A DNA stretch of 64,000 nucleotides from Spodoptera frugiperda (Eukaryota > Arthropoda > Insecta > Lepidoptera > Noctuidae), in the NCBI RefSeq assembly GCF_023101765.2, contig NC_064220.1:4588001-4652000 (forward strand), read 5' to 3'. The translations under genes were made by a program, and so were the position numbers. Under the pieces are notes generated by a model. The model had not been told where the DNA came from and did not search any database. It saw only the letters and a program-made list of their open reading frames with translations. Of the stretch, positions 53,901 to 64,000 are shown in pieces; position 1 is the first letter of the stretch; each line of letters starts with the position of its first letter.

Positions 53901-55499
53901 TACCAACTGAGTCGTAGCAGACGATCGAATGTTAAAAAAAAGAAATAAATTTGTGATAAGTTATTTTTCTTTGTAAGATATTTAAAAAAAGTCTATGACA
54001 ACTGTGCTGCAAATGTGCGTAAAAATATCTACAATTCTTCAGCTTTCTGATGAGGTATAACATGATAGGGAATAATTTGAATTCTTTGCCAAAACATTGA
54101 TGAAGTACTACAAGGTAGTAATATGAATATCGATATTTAAGTTTAAATGCCAGATCCTGCCCCACTTAATTTCATCAATGTACAAGAAATGTAAATTAAT
54201 CAAAATTATGCAATGAAAATAAGACCATTGGTTACTTAATTATTATTCTGATAAAGTTGCGGATAAAAATTAGGAAATTAAAAGAATTTAAAAAACCCAA
54301 GGCCTATTTCCTGTATTTATCGCGACCATCTGCGTTTCTTAGTACGCTTGCACAAGGAACAAAACGAGTCATTCAATAAAAAAAAGATTTATTAATGTAA
54401 TGTGTACGGATTTTAATATGAATTTGGTTTTAATACATACTATTAGTTAATTAATTTTTTTTATAATATATATTATAATGAATGCATATTCTAATTATTA
54501 TTTCGTGTTTGAACGTTAGTGATTAAATGTAACGAAACGTCATTGGCGTGCGTGTGTCAGTTATGTCCAAAAAGTCATAATTTGACATTTGCTCTGTCTG
54601 TTCAGTTTACATTGTTGGTTCGTTATGACTATGAATTAAAAGTAGGATTACTAAAAGTGATATTGGTGATGACATTCCTGCCTTTCATAGCTAAACACCC
54701 TATGATAGCATTGTAATAATATAAAGCACTTAATTTAATTATTTCTACCATTATAACTGCAATTATCTAAACTGGTACCTAACCTAAATGTAATATTTTG
54801 TTCTTAGATTTATATAGAAACCGCAAGGTCTAAAGACTTTTAATCATGTTTTTAGTTATCACTAATAGAACAGCAATAGAATGTTACATTTGGCATGCCT
54901 GTACACTATATTTTTTGGTGGGGCAAAGCTCTATAGAGATTCTGGCATTGTCATTTAACTTGAGTCAGATAACAAAATAAAACAATCGAAATAGGTAACA
55001 AATGAGGTTTATTATTTATGTTTACAGTACATGTTCCACAAGTTCGCCCCTGTTTCGCACACATACACGCATTCTGTGTCGTTGGCCACTTTTTACCACA
55101 CCAGTCGTTAAACCTCTTCTTATTTCATTAGCGGCTTCAATTATTTTTTGTCTCAAAACATCAATATTTTGTATTGGGTTCGGTTCATTATACACCAAAC
55201 TTTCCATGTGCCCCCACACATAAAAATCCATAGGGGTCAGGTCTGGACTTCTAGCTGGCCACGGTACAGGTCCGCCTCTCCCGATCCACTTATTGGGATA
55301 ATTAGTGTCCAGCCACTCCCTGACACTCCTTCTGAAGTGCGCGGGGCACCCGTCGTGTTGAAACCACATGTCTCGAATTAAGTTTAACGGTATGTCGTCA
55401 AGTAAATCAGGTAAATCTTCTCTCAAAAAAGCTAGAACTTATCACAAATTTATTTCTTTTTTTTTTAACATTCGATCGTCTTCTATGACTTAGTTGGTA
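53901..55499. mobile_element. Inverted-repeat unit carrying a mariner transposase remnant
   Basis: Left arm 53901-53962 and right arm 55436-55499 are near-perfect inverted copies (ACCAACTGAGTCGTAG / ACCAACTAAGTCATAG, then GACGATCGAATG and ATAAATTTGTGATAAGTT). The right arm directly meets the pentamer array at 55499. Between the arms lie about 1 kb of AT-rich DNA without a gene and the transposase remnant. Confidence 0.72.
55022..55426 (-). pseudogene. Tc1/mariner superfamily transposase, C-terminal remnant (DD41D spacing)
   Basis: About 134 residues: MWFQHDGCPAHFRRSVREWL, NKWIGRGGPVPWPARSPDL, TPMDFYVWGHMESLVY. The second catalytic Asp is in QHDG and the third in TPMD; 41 residues separate them, the spacing of rosa-type DD41D mariners. 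The N-terminal DNA-binding domain and the first Asp are missing because the inverted repeat begins just upstream. Not functional as it stands. Confidence 0.78.
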
Positions 55500-55552
55500 G
55501 GTCAGGTCAGGTTAGGTCAGGTCAGGTCAGGTTAGGTCAGGTCAGGTCAGGT
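55499..55552. repeat. TCAGG/TTAGG pentamer array 1
   Basis: Ten or so pentamers, mostly TCAGG. TTAGG appears at every fourth unit, giving a 20-bp periodicity. Lies between the mariner unit and a LINE fragment. Confidence 0.9.
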
Positions 55553-55851
55553 TGATTGATGGTGGTTTTGAGGACACGGCGCGGCATACACTCGAAGAAT
55601 GTTCTGCATGGGCAGAGCCGCGCCGTGAACTCATTGCAGTACTCGGCGGGACAGACCTCTCACTGTCGACTGTTATACAAGCTATGGTCGACAGTGAGAG
55701 TGCATGGGACGGAGTCGCTTCCTTCTGTGAACAAGTCATGTTGGCAAAGGAAGCAGCTGAAAGGGAGAGGGAATCAAGATCTTTTCCCTCCCGCCGTAGA
55801 CGCACTAATCGTCAGCGCCGTGAGGCGGCTGCCGATCTACGACCTCCATAG
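55553..55851 (+). pseudogene. LINE 1 ORF2 C-terminus
   Basis: Reads DTARHTLEECSAWAEPRREL, DLSLSTVIQAMVDSESAWDG and VASFCEQVMLAKEAAERERE. It is the C-terminal Cys/His region of R1-clade ORF2, matching 57415-57620. No reverse transcriptase remains. Confidence 0.82.
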
Positions 55852-56180
55852 GAAAGGCCTGCGGGCGACTGACTAGGGGAGTCAGACGTCCGCTGTATAG
55901 GCGAGAGTAGGCGTTAGCGTAGTGTTCCACGTGCACTACTCGAGGAAGGGAAGCAGCCTCCCAGGGCCGCTAACGTGGCGGGACCTGCCGCAAACGTAGC
56001 GGTAGGTCGAAGCCTGCCGGGTGCGGTGAATCCGTGAGGGCAGCCCGGATCACGGCCACAGGCAGTGGAGGAACACCGCGGTGGTTTTAGCCGGTAAGAG
56101 TCCGGCACACCCCTCCGTCGTCCCCCCGGCGCGGGAAGTCCATGAGGATTTCCATCGCGATACAAAAAAAAAAAAAAAAA
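55553..56180 (+). mobile_element. R1-like LINE, 3' fragment with poly(A) (LINE 1)
   Basis: 5' truncated within ORF2. The coding part ends at 55851, the UTR contains GTGGTTTTAGCCGGTAAGAG at 56081-56100, and a 17-base poly(A) at 56164-56180 joins a TTAGG/TCAGG array. Confidence 0.85.
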
Positions 56181-56181
56181 T

Positions 56182-56505
56182 GGTTAGGTCAGGTCAGGTT
56201 AGGTCAGGTCAGGTCAGGTCAGGTCAGGTCAGGTCAGGTCAGGCCAGGTCAGGTCAGGTCAGGTCAGGTCAGGTCAGGTCAGGTCAGGTCAGGTCAGGTC
56301 AGGTCAGGTCAGGTCAGGTCAGGTCAGGTCAGGTCAGGTCAGGTCAGGTCAGGTCAGGTCAGGTCAGGTCATGTCAGGTCAGGTCAGGTCAGGTCAGGTC
56401 AGGTCAGGTCAGGTCAGGTCAGGTCAGGTCAGGTCAGGTCAGGTCAGGTCAGGTCAGGTCAGGTGAGGTCAGGTGAGGTCAGGTTAGGTCAGGTGAGGTC
56501 AGGTG
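56182..56505. repeat. TCAGG pentamer array 2 (about 64 units)
   Basis: Starts GGTTAGGTCAGG right after the LINE 1 poly(A). Nearly all units are TCAGG, with rare TTAGG, CCAGG and TCATG, and TGAGG variants clustered at the right end. TTAGG is the insect telomere unit; TCAGG is the variant known from beetles. Confidence 0.95.
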
Positions 56506-56509
56506 TCCG

Positions 56510-57667
56510 CGGGACGAGTGTCATATGTTACGCGGATGACACTCTCCTCACTGCCCGCGGGGGCTTCACGACGGCGGCCAACCTGGCATCAGCGGGCGGC
56601 TCCCTGGTTGCCAACAGGATCCACCGCCTGGGGCTGACGGTGGCGCTGCACAAAACCGAGGCCGTGTTCTTCCACGGCCCGAGGCAGCGCCCCCTCCCGA
56701 CGCCCACATCTATGTGGACGGCACCAGGGTCGCCGTAGAGGGCCAGATAAAATATCTGGGCCTCATTCTAGATAGCAGGTGGTGTTTCCGCCCGCACTTC
56801 GCCGAGCTGTCCAAGCGCCTACTAAGAACAGCGAATGCCCTCTCGTGGCTTATGCCAAATCTGGGGGGGGCCAGCGCGCGATGCCGGCGTTTGTACGCCG
56901 GCATTCTCAGGAGCATGGCCCTTTATGGGGCTCCGATTTGGGCGGACTCCCTACACAGAAGGGAGAATGCCACCGCCCTTCGTGTGCCCCAAAGGGCTAT
57001 CGCTCAGCGGGTGGCGCGGGCCTACCGCACAGTGGGCTTCGCGGCGGCATGCGCACTGGCGGGCACACCTCCGTGGGAGCTGGAGGCGTGGGTGCTCGCC
57101 AGAGTCTATGATTGGACGGCAGAGCGGAGGGCGCGCGGAGAGCGCCCGGCTCATGAGGTGAGGGAGGCCGTGCGGCAGGAGGCCAAGGAGGCCATAGTCG
57201 TTCACTGGGCGGACGACCTTGCCGCTGCTGCCTTTGGCAGACGAACTCTGGACGCCATCGGGCCAGTCCTCCAGGCTTGGCTCGAGCGGCCGTCTGGTTT
57301 CCTCTCTTTCCGCCTGGTGCAGGTGATGACAGGCCATGGCTGTTTTGGCTCATACCTGCACCGCATCGGGCGGGAGGAGAGCCCGTCGTGCCACCACTGC
57401 GGTGCGATAGCGGACACGGTGCGGCACACTGTGGAAGAGTGTCCATCGTGGTCCGAGCCGCGCCAAGATCTGGTTGCGGCGGTCGGAGCAGACCTCTCAC
57501 TCCCTTCTATTGTTCGTATTATGCTGGGGAGTGAGGAGGCATGGGCGGCGGTCGCCTCTTTCTGCGAGTGCGTAATATCGCAGAAGGAGGTGGCGGAGCG
57601 TGAGCGAGAGGAAGACGCTCTCGCTCCAGCGCTCCGACGAAGAAGAGTCGGCAGGAGAAGACGATAA
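56510..57667 (+). pseudogene. LINE 2 ORF2: RT palm end, thumb and C-terminal domain
   Basis: Begins SVICYADDTLLTARGG (RT block C with YADD), LTVALHKTEAVFFHGPRQ. One frame change near 56690-56705, in a C-rich run, leads to AHIYVDGTRVAVEGQIKYLG, LSWLMPNLGGASARCRRLY and YRTVGFAAACALAGTPPWEL. The C-terminal CHHCGAIADTVRHTVEEC zinc motif follows, then the stop at 57665-57667. The match to R1-clade proteins is strong. Only the 5' truncation and that single shift break it. Confidence 0.9.
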
Positions 57668-58016
57668 TACAACCGTCTTCTCCCTCCCGGGGTGAGTAGC
57701 GGGTGCTAGGCGCGGGGGCGCCTACACCTGCATTGCACTACTCACCTCTCGCGGGACGGGAGCGGTTAGCACACGACCGTTCCCGATGCCCCTTTCCCAT
57801 GCTAGGGAGGGGCTTGTAATGGCCTGCCACCACAGGTGGGCTCCGCCGAGGGGGTACTGGTAGTAAAGGTTCAGCCGGTCTCCCAGACCCCCTCAATGGC
57901 GATGCGGGTGTGCTCCTGGGTTTTTTAGTGGGTATGCCGGCTTCGACCGGAGAGTCCCACATATCCCTCCCGTCCCCCGACGGGAGGACGATACATAAAG
58001 TATTTTTCCCAGGGTC
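57668..58016 (+). other. LINE 2 3' UTR
   Basis: GC-rich and non-coding, ending in the poly(A). Confidence 0.7.
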
Positions 58017-58038
58017 AAAAAAAAAAAAAAAAAAAAAA

Positions 58039-58072
58039 GGTTAGGTCAGGTTAGGTCAGGTTAGGTCAGGTT
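58039..58072. repeat. TTAGG/TCAGG array 3
   Basis: Three units of the 10-mer TTAGGTCAGG, bounded on the left by the LINE 2 poly(A) and on the right by the poly(T) of the oppositely oriented LINE 3. Confidence 0.92.
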
Positions 58073-58383
58073 TTTTTTTTTTTTTTTATTATACAGCAGG
58101 AGGGAAAATCCTCATGGAGACTCACACCTCCCCACTAGTAGAGAGGTGTGAGTACTGCCGGACTCTTACCGGCTAAAAACCCTCCTGCTGTTTCCGAAAC
58201 CCCTGACATGGTCAAGGCCTGTGTTTACATAAATAACATTTTTAACATTTCTTTCTTTACAAAGTGCAGAGTAAGTAACAAAGTAGTTCTTTCTTAACAA
58301 TTGATATTAAATTACTAGTGTTATTTGATTATATTATAATTATTTGTTATCACAATCAGAATCTTTCTTAAGTACATTTTTTG

Positions 58384-61300
58384 CTATGTTTTGTTTTTTG
58401 CAATTACTTGACTGATGACATGTTTACAGAAGTCAAGTACTACATTTCTCGTCTTGGCCTTCTTCATATGCTCGTGAATGTCTTGTGGACTAAACTTTTC
58501 TCCTTCCAGGCGCTGTTCGACCTCATGTCTGGCACGCGCGTACACCGGACACGCGAATATCACGTGCGGGACAGTCTCCTCCACGGCGGAGTCGCAGAGA
58601 CACGATGGAGTTCCCCGAAGCTTGAAACGATACAAGTATTCGGAGAATCCACCGTGCCCGGTGAACAGCTGGGTGGTGATGCTGCTGGTCTCAATTTTCC
58701 TTACAGTGCTATACGCCGCGGCTGCACTGGGGAAGAATATCTTGGTGATTGAGGCGGTGTCACCGGATTTATACCTCGCGTCCCACTCGCTGATCGTGTC
58801 CATACGGATTCTCCCTCTGACGAATGAGACGGGGCATCGGTCATAATCCGGCCTCCTCTTCGATCGCAGCGCTGCTTCCTTCGCCAGGTAGTCGGCCCTT
58901 TCATTTCCCTCCAAACCTGCGTGGGCTTTTATCCAGAACAAGGAAACTCTCTTATTCTGGGAGGCGCAGTGGCGGAGAGCATTTCTTGTTTCCACTGCCA
59001 GAGGATGGGGGAGGTAGGGTTGGCGACAGTTTGCAGCGCCGCCATCGAGTCACTGAATATGCCGAACGTGGTTTTTTCGCTGTTGAGCGCCTCCCCGGCT
59101 GCTCTCTGTAGTGCCAACAGTTCTGCCTGGTACACGGTGCAGTAGGACGGCAGTACAAGTTTTTTCGACTTAATTTCGGTGGCACTATCCCACAAAGATA
59201 GCGCCGCGCCGACTTTGCCCTCGATCTTGCTGCCGTCCGTGAAGATTCTCACGTCGTAATTAAAGGCGTGGTTATTATATTGTTCCTCGTCTACCAGGCT
59301 ACTGAACTCTACAGTTGTCTGTTCGGCTGGGTGGGGGAAGTCCATCGCACTTGTCATTGTTTCTATGTCCCGATCCCCTAATGCTGAATGGGGCAACCCC
59401 CTCTTTGCTTCGTACAGTGAAGCAGCTTCACGCACTCGAAGATCGAGGGGGAGTATCCCCGCCAGCAAGAGGGCCGAGTGCAGGGAGACCGTGCGATGGG
59501 CTCTGCAGAGCTTCTGAGCGAAGCCTCTTTGTACCACGTTCAGCTGTTTTCTTATCCCCAGTTTGTTCACGGCTGGCGCCCATACACTCGCGGCGTACAG
59601 CACTATAGGTTCGACGGCGGCGGTGTAGATCGAACGCACGACCTCTGGGTGCAGTCCCCAACTCACACGTGCAGATCTGGCAAGGTGCTTGTAAATAGCA
59701 ATTGCTTTTTTACATGCGCCGGCAACGTGAGAGTTGAAGGTGAGGCCTGCGTCTATCGTCAGTCCCAGTATCTTCACTTCCTTCGACATGCCAATGTCGA
59801 TCCCGCCCATGGTCAGGCGAGGAGTGTCATACTTTAGCTTGCGTGTAATCACCATGGCACTGGTTTTGTGTGGCGCAAATTTGAGCTTATTTTTGACACC
59901 CCACGCACGCACATGCTCGAGAGCGGCATTGGCCTGTTGCTCTATCTCCAAGGCTGTGCCACCGTCGAATAGCATCACCACATCGTCCGCGAAGGCTTGG
60001 CAGTAATCGCCTCTAGCCTCCAGCTGCTTCAAGAGCGGGTCCAGCAGAAGGTTCCACAGGATGGGACCACCAATCGAGCCTTGGACGCACCCTTTCGAGG
60101 TTTTGCGTCTATTCTCCGCTCCCGCATACCTGACTATTACCTCCCTGTCACTCAGGTAGCTATCTATTACTCGCCTCAAGTTGATCGGACACTTTTCCTC
60201 TGCCAAACGGACTTTGATCGCCGGCCACCATGCGCTGTCGAAGGCTCCCTCTATATCCAACGACACAAGAACGATAATTTTCTTACTCTCCAGCTTGGCG
60301 CGGATATTCTTCACTAAGGTGAAGAGGGAGTCCTCAGTGCTTCTTTGGGGCATGAATCCGTATTGGCGAGTACTAATCCTCGGCAATAGGTGGAACTTGA
60401 GACGAGCAACCAGCATCTTTTCAAATACTTTTCCCAAGACAGGCAGGAGCCCAATCGGCCTGTAAGACTTGGGTACGGTATACTTGTCTTTGCCTGGCTT
60501 TCTCAGCACAACCACCGTTGCCTCCTTCCAGGTTTTCGGGAAGTGGTGGTAGGCCAAGCATCGATTTATGAGTGACAAGAAGTAGCCAGGGTTGCAATTT
60601 ATAGCCCGAGAGCAAATGTCTGCGGTGAAGCCGTCGGCTCCCGGTGCTTTCTTCGGGTTGAACGACGATATCGACCTCTGGAGCTCGCTTAAGGTAAACG
60701 GTGGGTCATGCTGCTCACCATCACCACACGCGTTTACTAATTTTGCCAGTTGTCGAGTTCGGCAATGGTCTGAGTCGTCGTCGTCCTCGCGATCCTCCGG
60801 GTAAAAAGTTTCGGCCAGTAGTTCCACCGAACCCCCGCATCCAGGACTCGATCTTCTTTGTGCAGGAGCACATCTTCTTCTCGTTTTTCTGTCATCCTCA
60901 TTACCCGGTAGATTCCCTCCCAGACCCCCTCCCTGCTCTGCTTCCCGCAAAACTCCTTCCAGCTCTCCGTCTGTGCATTTTTGACCGCCTTCATATAATT
61001 TTCTTTTTGTTCCAGGTACAGGCTGACGACCAACGCTCTCCGCACCGGCGCTGCGTTCCTGATCCTGCGTCTGCTGGTGGCTACGCGCTTCTTCATCTCG
61101 GCGAGCTCCTCAGTCCACCACGGAATGGTGAGTCTCTTTTTCGTCTTCTTTATTGGCATGGTTTCCGAACATACTGAAGTGATGGCTTTTGTGTATTTAT
61201 TTATTTCCTGATCTATTTCCTTAATGCTGTTTAAATTTTTAATATTTTCTTCATTTAATTGTTTTTCTGTCATCACTTGGGTCAGCTTTTCACGAAATTG

Positions 61301-62050
61301 GCTCCATTTTGCTTTTCGACTGTTGTAAATCCTGGTGGTTCTTTGTATGTCGGTGCCAGTCGACTTTTTCAGACTGATCTCAAACACCACGCCGTTGTGG
61401 TCGGAACTCGTGAGGTTCTCCCGCACGTGCCATCCGTTGACTAGGTTCAGCAGGTCAGTGGAGCAGGCCGTTACGTCCACGTGGCTGCTGTACCTGACTC
61501 CTCCCCTGATGGTATCGAAGGTCGGGCAGTCGCCCCGGTTGAGGATCTGCAAATCCAACTCGTCCAAGGTACTACTCCACTGCTCACCTCTCTTGTCTTC
61601 ATTGGGGCTACCCCACCAGGTACTCTTGGCATTGGCATCTCCACCCACGATGAGGTTTCTGAAACTGGCATATTGTGTTACGCATTTTATATGCGCCAGG
61701 TATGGCTCCAAAGGCAGGTCGGGCTCGAAGTAGTATGAGACCAGCGTGATCCTCCAGGCTCTCGTATGAATTCCCACCACCACAATGTTGTGTGTGGTGA
61801 GTTGCGGGTACTGCACTACGTCCAGTGTCTGGTCAAAAACGATGATCGCGGCCTTGACGGTCCCTTCTTCAGTTTGAGATGCCTGGTAGACCCTTACGCC
61901 CTGGTAACATTTTACCCTTTTAGTCCCGCCGATGTAGGGTTCCTGCAGTAATGCGACGGCAGCGTTTTCTTTGCCAGCTTCAAGGAGGAGTTCGTGGGTT
62001 GCCAGTTGGCTTCGCTGGAGATTAGCCTGTATTATTTTATACCGGTGAGT
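58384..62050 (-). pseudogene. LINE 3 ORF2: endonuclease, reverse transcriptase, RNase H; two frame changes
   Basis: Overlaps or abuts the ORF1 stop. Apurinic-type endonuclease: IIQANLQRSQLATHELLLE, LLQEPYIGG, VGGDANAKSTWWGS, SSDHNGVVFE. Frame change near 60830. RT: KKAPGADGFTADI, SYRPIGLLPVLGKVFEKM, VSLDIEGAFDSAWW, AFADDVVMLF. RNase H: IFTDGSKIEGKVGAALSL, IFSDSMAALQ and, after a second frame change near 58985, FWIKAHAGLEGNERADYLA. A C-terminal CLCDSAVEETVPHVIFAC zinc motif follows. Catalytic residues look intact, so only the frame changes mark it as dead, if they are real. Confidence 0.9.
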
Positions 62051-62066
62051 GTTCTCCGAGGAGCCC

Positions 62067-63567
62067 TTAGCAATAGGCCGTGGAAGCTCTAGCCAACGCG
62101 TCCCATTTCCGGCGGATAGGGCAATCAGTGCTGAAGGCGTTGTGGGCGCAGGAGCTTGCTTTCGCTCTTATGCAATTGATGCAGGAAGGCCCCTCACCAA
62201 GCTGTTTATCCGGGCATTCCGCGCTGTGGTGCAGCCCACCACAATGGCTACAGAGGTCTGCTGGTTCTTTGCAAAACCTCTTGCTATGTCCGTAGCTCAG
62301 GCAGCGGGTACACTGCACCAAAGGGGATTGGTCTTCGACCCGTACTATTTGCAGGTCGACTCGGAGCCTTCCAGCCTCCATTGCCCTTCTCCAGACAGTC
62401 GGTGTGACGCTAAGTACAATGTGTCCGGTGTGTGGATTTCGAGCCTTTCTTCGATATTTCACGGACATCCTTGCTTCCTCGTCCTTGAGGCCACGGAAGA
62501 CCTCCCGATTTTGGTTTCGGAGGGCCAAGAGGATCTCTGCGTCACTATGGACCTGGAGGACATCCCTCATAAGTATGAGCGGATCCTTGTTGGACACTTC
62601 CTCGACGACAAGAAGCCCACAGTCTGCAGTTTCTCCCTCAGCTTTGACCTCTCTTCCTTGCTACTGCATCCCATAATGATCTTCCGGTCCCTAGCTTTTC
62701 TTACTCTCTCCACTTTTACCCAACCTTCTTTTGCATCGACTGCCTTTCTAACTTTCTCCATTATTTCTTCACCTGTTTCTGTCTCTTCCGTGGACGAGAC
62801 AACCACGGAATGCAACGTCGCGCGTTCCAGCAGGCGACTTCCTGCGTCGCGGTCGCGCGCCACCACACCCGCGTAGCTGTCCCGCTCTCGCGTGACCCGG
62901 TCGGCTTCGAGAACATCCTTCAGTCTGGCCATTTCATCAGCATTTCTATTAAGGTGTAATTTATGTTCTTCCAGACCGAGAGCCAATTCGTGGCATTTTG
63001 CAGCCAATGCGTCGATAGCCGCGGTGTTAGTGGTCGACGCCGGTTCAGGTGCTTGATACGGTGCGGGCTGGGGCGCAGTTTCAGTCTGCTGCTTTCGTGC
63101 CTTTTCCGCATCGCAGACCAGTCCGTAGAGTTTGGTTACTGCCTGGCCAATGCCGTTTTTCAGGTCAGTCCTTATATTTCTAGAGTCAGAAAGGCAGCTT
63201 TTGGCTCTTTGTAGCCATAGCTTCGCGTCTTTGACGCGGTCACAAGACTCCACAGTTGGATTTTGTGGGCTTGAGTCTCGGGGGTAGTCGGTTTTTTACC
63301 CACTATTTTAGTTTCCGATGGCGAAACCACCGTCCGAACCGGTCTGGGCAGAATCACCCGGCGCGGGGACGGCTTTCCAGAAGCTCCGTCTTTTCCCGTT
63401 TTAGGTTGAGAGGTGGGAAGCGGGTCACTACGTCCCGCCTCCCACTCCCCAACACTGCGCCTAACGTTTGTCGGGGCGGGGTCCACCCTTCCCGGACCAG
63501 ACGGGGAACCATCTGTACTCTGGGACCTCGCCGTCTTGGCGGTTGGGGTCCTGACACTCACAAACAT
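62067..63567 (-). pseudogene. LINE 3 ORF1 (gag-like), two frame changes
   Basis: Starts MFVSVRTPTAKTARSQSTDG at 63567. The frame changes near 63255, where VESCDRVKDAKLWLQRAK begins, and near 62590, where SNKDPLILMRDVLQVHSD begins. The C-terminus has three CCHC-like knuckles (CTRCLSYGHSKRFC, CSHCGGLHHSAEC, CINCIRAKASSCAHN), which bind the element's RNA. Stop TAA at 62067-62069. A middle region EEHKLHLNRNADEMARLKD may form a coiled coil. Confidence 0.85.
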
Positions 63568-63649
63568 ACTGGCTCAGGGGCTTCGTCGTCGCAATAAGAT
63601 AAAAATGCAATCCCTGTAGACGGGGGATTGTATTGTCAAAAAACAAAAG

Positions 63650-64000
63650 GTCAATAAATTACCCAAAACATAAATGTGAAAAAGTTCGATAAAAATGCTT
63701 AAAAGAAGTGAGATCTAAATAAAAATACACAGACCTCAGTTAAAAATGATATAACAAGTTGGATCTTGTCAGGTGTCTATTAAAACTTGCCAAGGGTGAG
63801 GTATAGCATTCCAATATTATCGAACTTGGCAGCCTTTCACATTTAAGATTTCATTTATTTTTGTAAGGTTTATTTTCTTTTTTTCTTATTTTACTTTACT
63901 TTGACTAAATACAAACCTTCGTAACGAATTTTAGGTCGGTACGACCATTGGAAGATATAGAATTTTTTTGTTTTAGTTCCTTAGGGGTATGAATTTACAC
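63650..64000. other. Right edge, AT-rich
   Basis: No gene. May be the 5' UTR of LINE 3 or host sequence; the element's 5' boundary cannot be placed. Confidence 0.35.

Larger units (their letters stand above)
56506..58038 (+). mobile_element. R1-like LINE, 5'-truncated with poly(A) (LINE 2)
   Basis: The array passes directly into RT coding sequence at about 56506, so the element is truncated inside ORF2. It ends with a poly(A) of about 21 bases at 58017-58038, followed by GGTTAGGTCAGG. Confidence 0.88.
58071..63640 (-). mobile_element. R1/LOA-like LINE, near full length (LINE 3)
   Basis: On the minus strand: 5' region, gag-like ORF1 (63567-62067), ORF2 with endonuclease, reverse transcriptase and RNase H (about 62050-58384), a 3' UTR with GGTTTTTAGCCGGTAAGAGT at 58160-58179, and a poly(A) read as T at 58071-58087. 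About four one-base frame changes interrupt it. An RNase H domain after the RT favours LOA or a related clade over classical R1. The 5' end is not defined and could extend to the window edge. Confidence 0.88.

Noticed and set aside
54519..54716. 65-residue ORF with hydrophobic end
   Set aside because: AT-rich interior of the mariner unit, no similarity recognised and no signals around it.
56081..56476. Open frames reading RSGQV repeats through the pentamer array
   Set aside because: A 5-bp repeat without stops is open in several frames. The peptide only reflects the TCAGG tract.
56182..56505. CRISPR-like array
   Set aside because: The repeat unit is five bases with no spacers.

Overview
The window is insect nuclear DNA, almost certainly from a moth or butterfly. 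It holds intron-split genes (U5 snRNP protein Dib1/TXNL4A; the bursicon receptor LGR2/rickets) embedded in transposable elements typical of Lepidoptera: BEL/Pao LTR elements, R1-like LINEs, hAT, piggyBac, Harbinger and mariner remnants, and TTAGG/TCAGG pentamer arrays. It has no operons, bacterial genes or CRISPR.

Layout. (1) 1-8.6 kb: an internally deleted BEL/Pao element (+) with an intact gag-protease ORF and a complete 3' LTR, followed by a BEL/Pao element (-) whose 1733-codon polyprotein is uninterrupted but for which I find no LTRs. (2) 9.2-13.8 kb: complete Dib1/TXNL4A, minus strand, three coding exons. Its 4-kb intron carries a pogo-like MITE, a piggyBac-like element and a PIF/Harbinger relic. 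(3) 14.2-14.7 kb: LINE 3' fragment. (4) 15.0-17.3 kb: the last exons of an unrecognised plus-strand gene. (5) 18.3-52.0 kb: LGR2/rickets, minus strand, about 17 coding exons. It encodes a secreted leader, LRRNT cap, about 18 leucine-rich repeats, a hinge and a seven-helix GPCR domain. Its introns hold many elements: an 8-bp-TSD hAT MITE, a 1.45-kb foldback element, LINE relics, a hAT element with a LINE nested in it, two copies of an inverted-repeat MITE, and a SINE. (6) 53.6-55.5 kb: DD41D-type mariner remnant within a 60-bp inverted repeat. (7) 55.5-64 kb: three R1/LOA-like LINEs separated by TTAGG/TCAGG arrays. Two lie on the plus strand with poly(A) tails that meet the arrays, and one near full-length element lies on the minus strand.

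How the genes work. Dib1 is a spliceosome component. Rickets receives the heterodimeric hormone bursicon at the plasma membrane and signals through cAMP for cuticle tanning and wing expansion. They are neighbours, not a pathway. The unnamed gene and rickets are transcribed towards each other, with about 1 kb between their ends.

Two observations stand out. Two rickets LRR exons are broken and partly duplicated in this sequence, next to retroelement debris. The LINEs on the right join short telomere-like arrays exactly at their poly(A) ends, as the telomere-targeted TRAS and SART elements of silkworm do. Several otherwise well-kept ORFs change frame by one or two bases, so assembly indels are a live alternative to real mutation.
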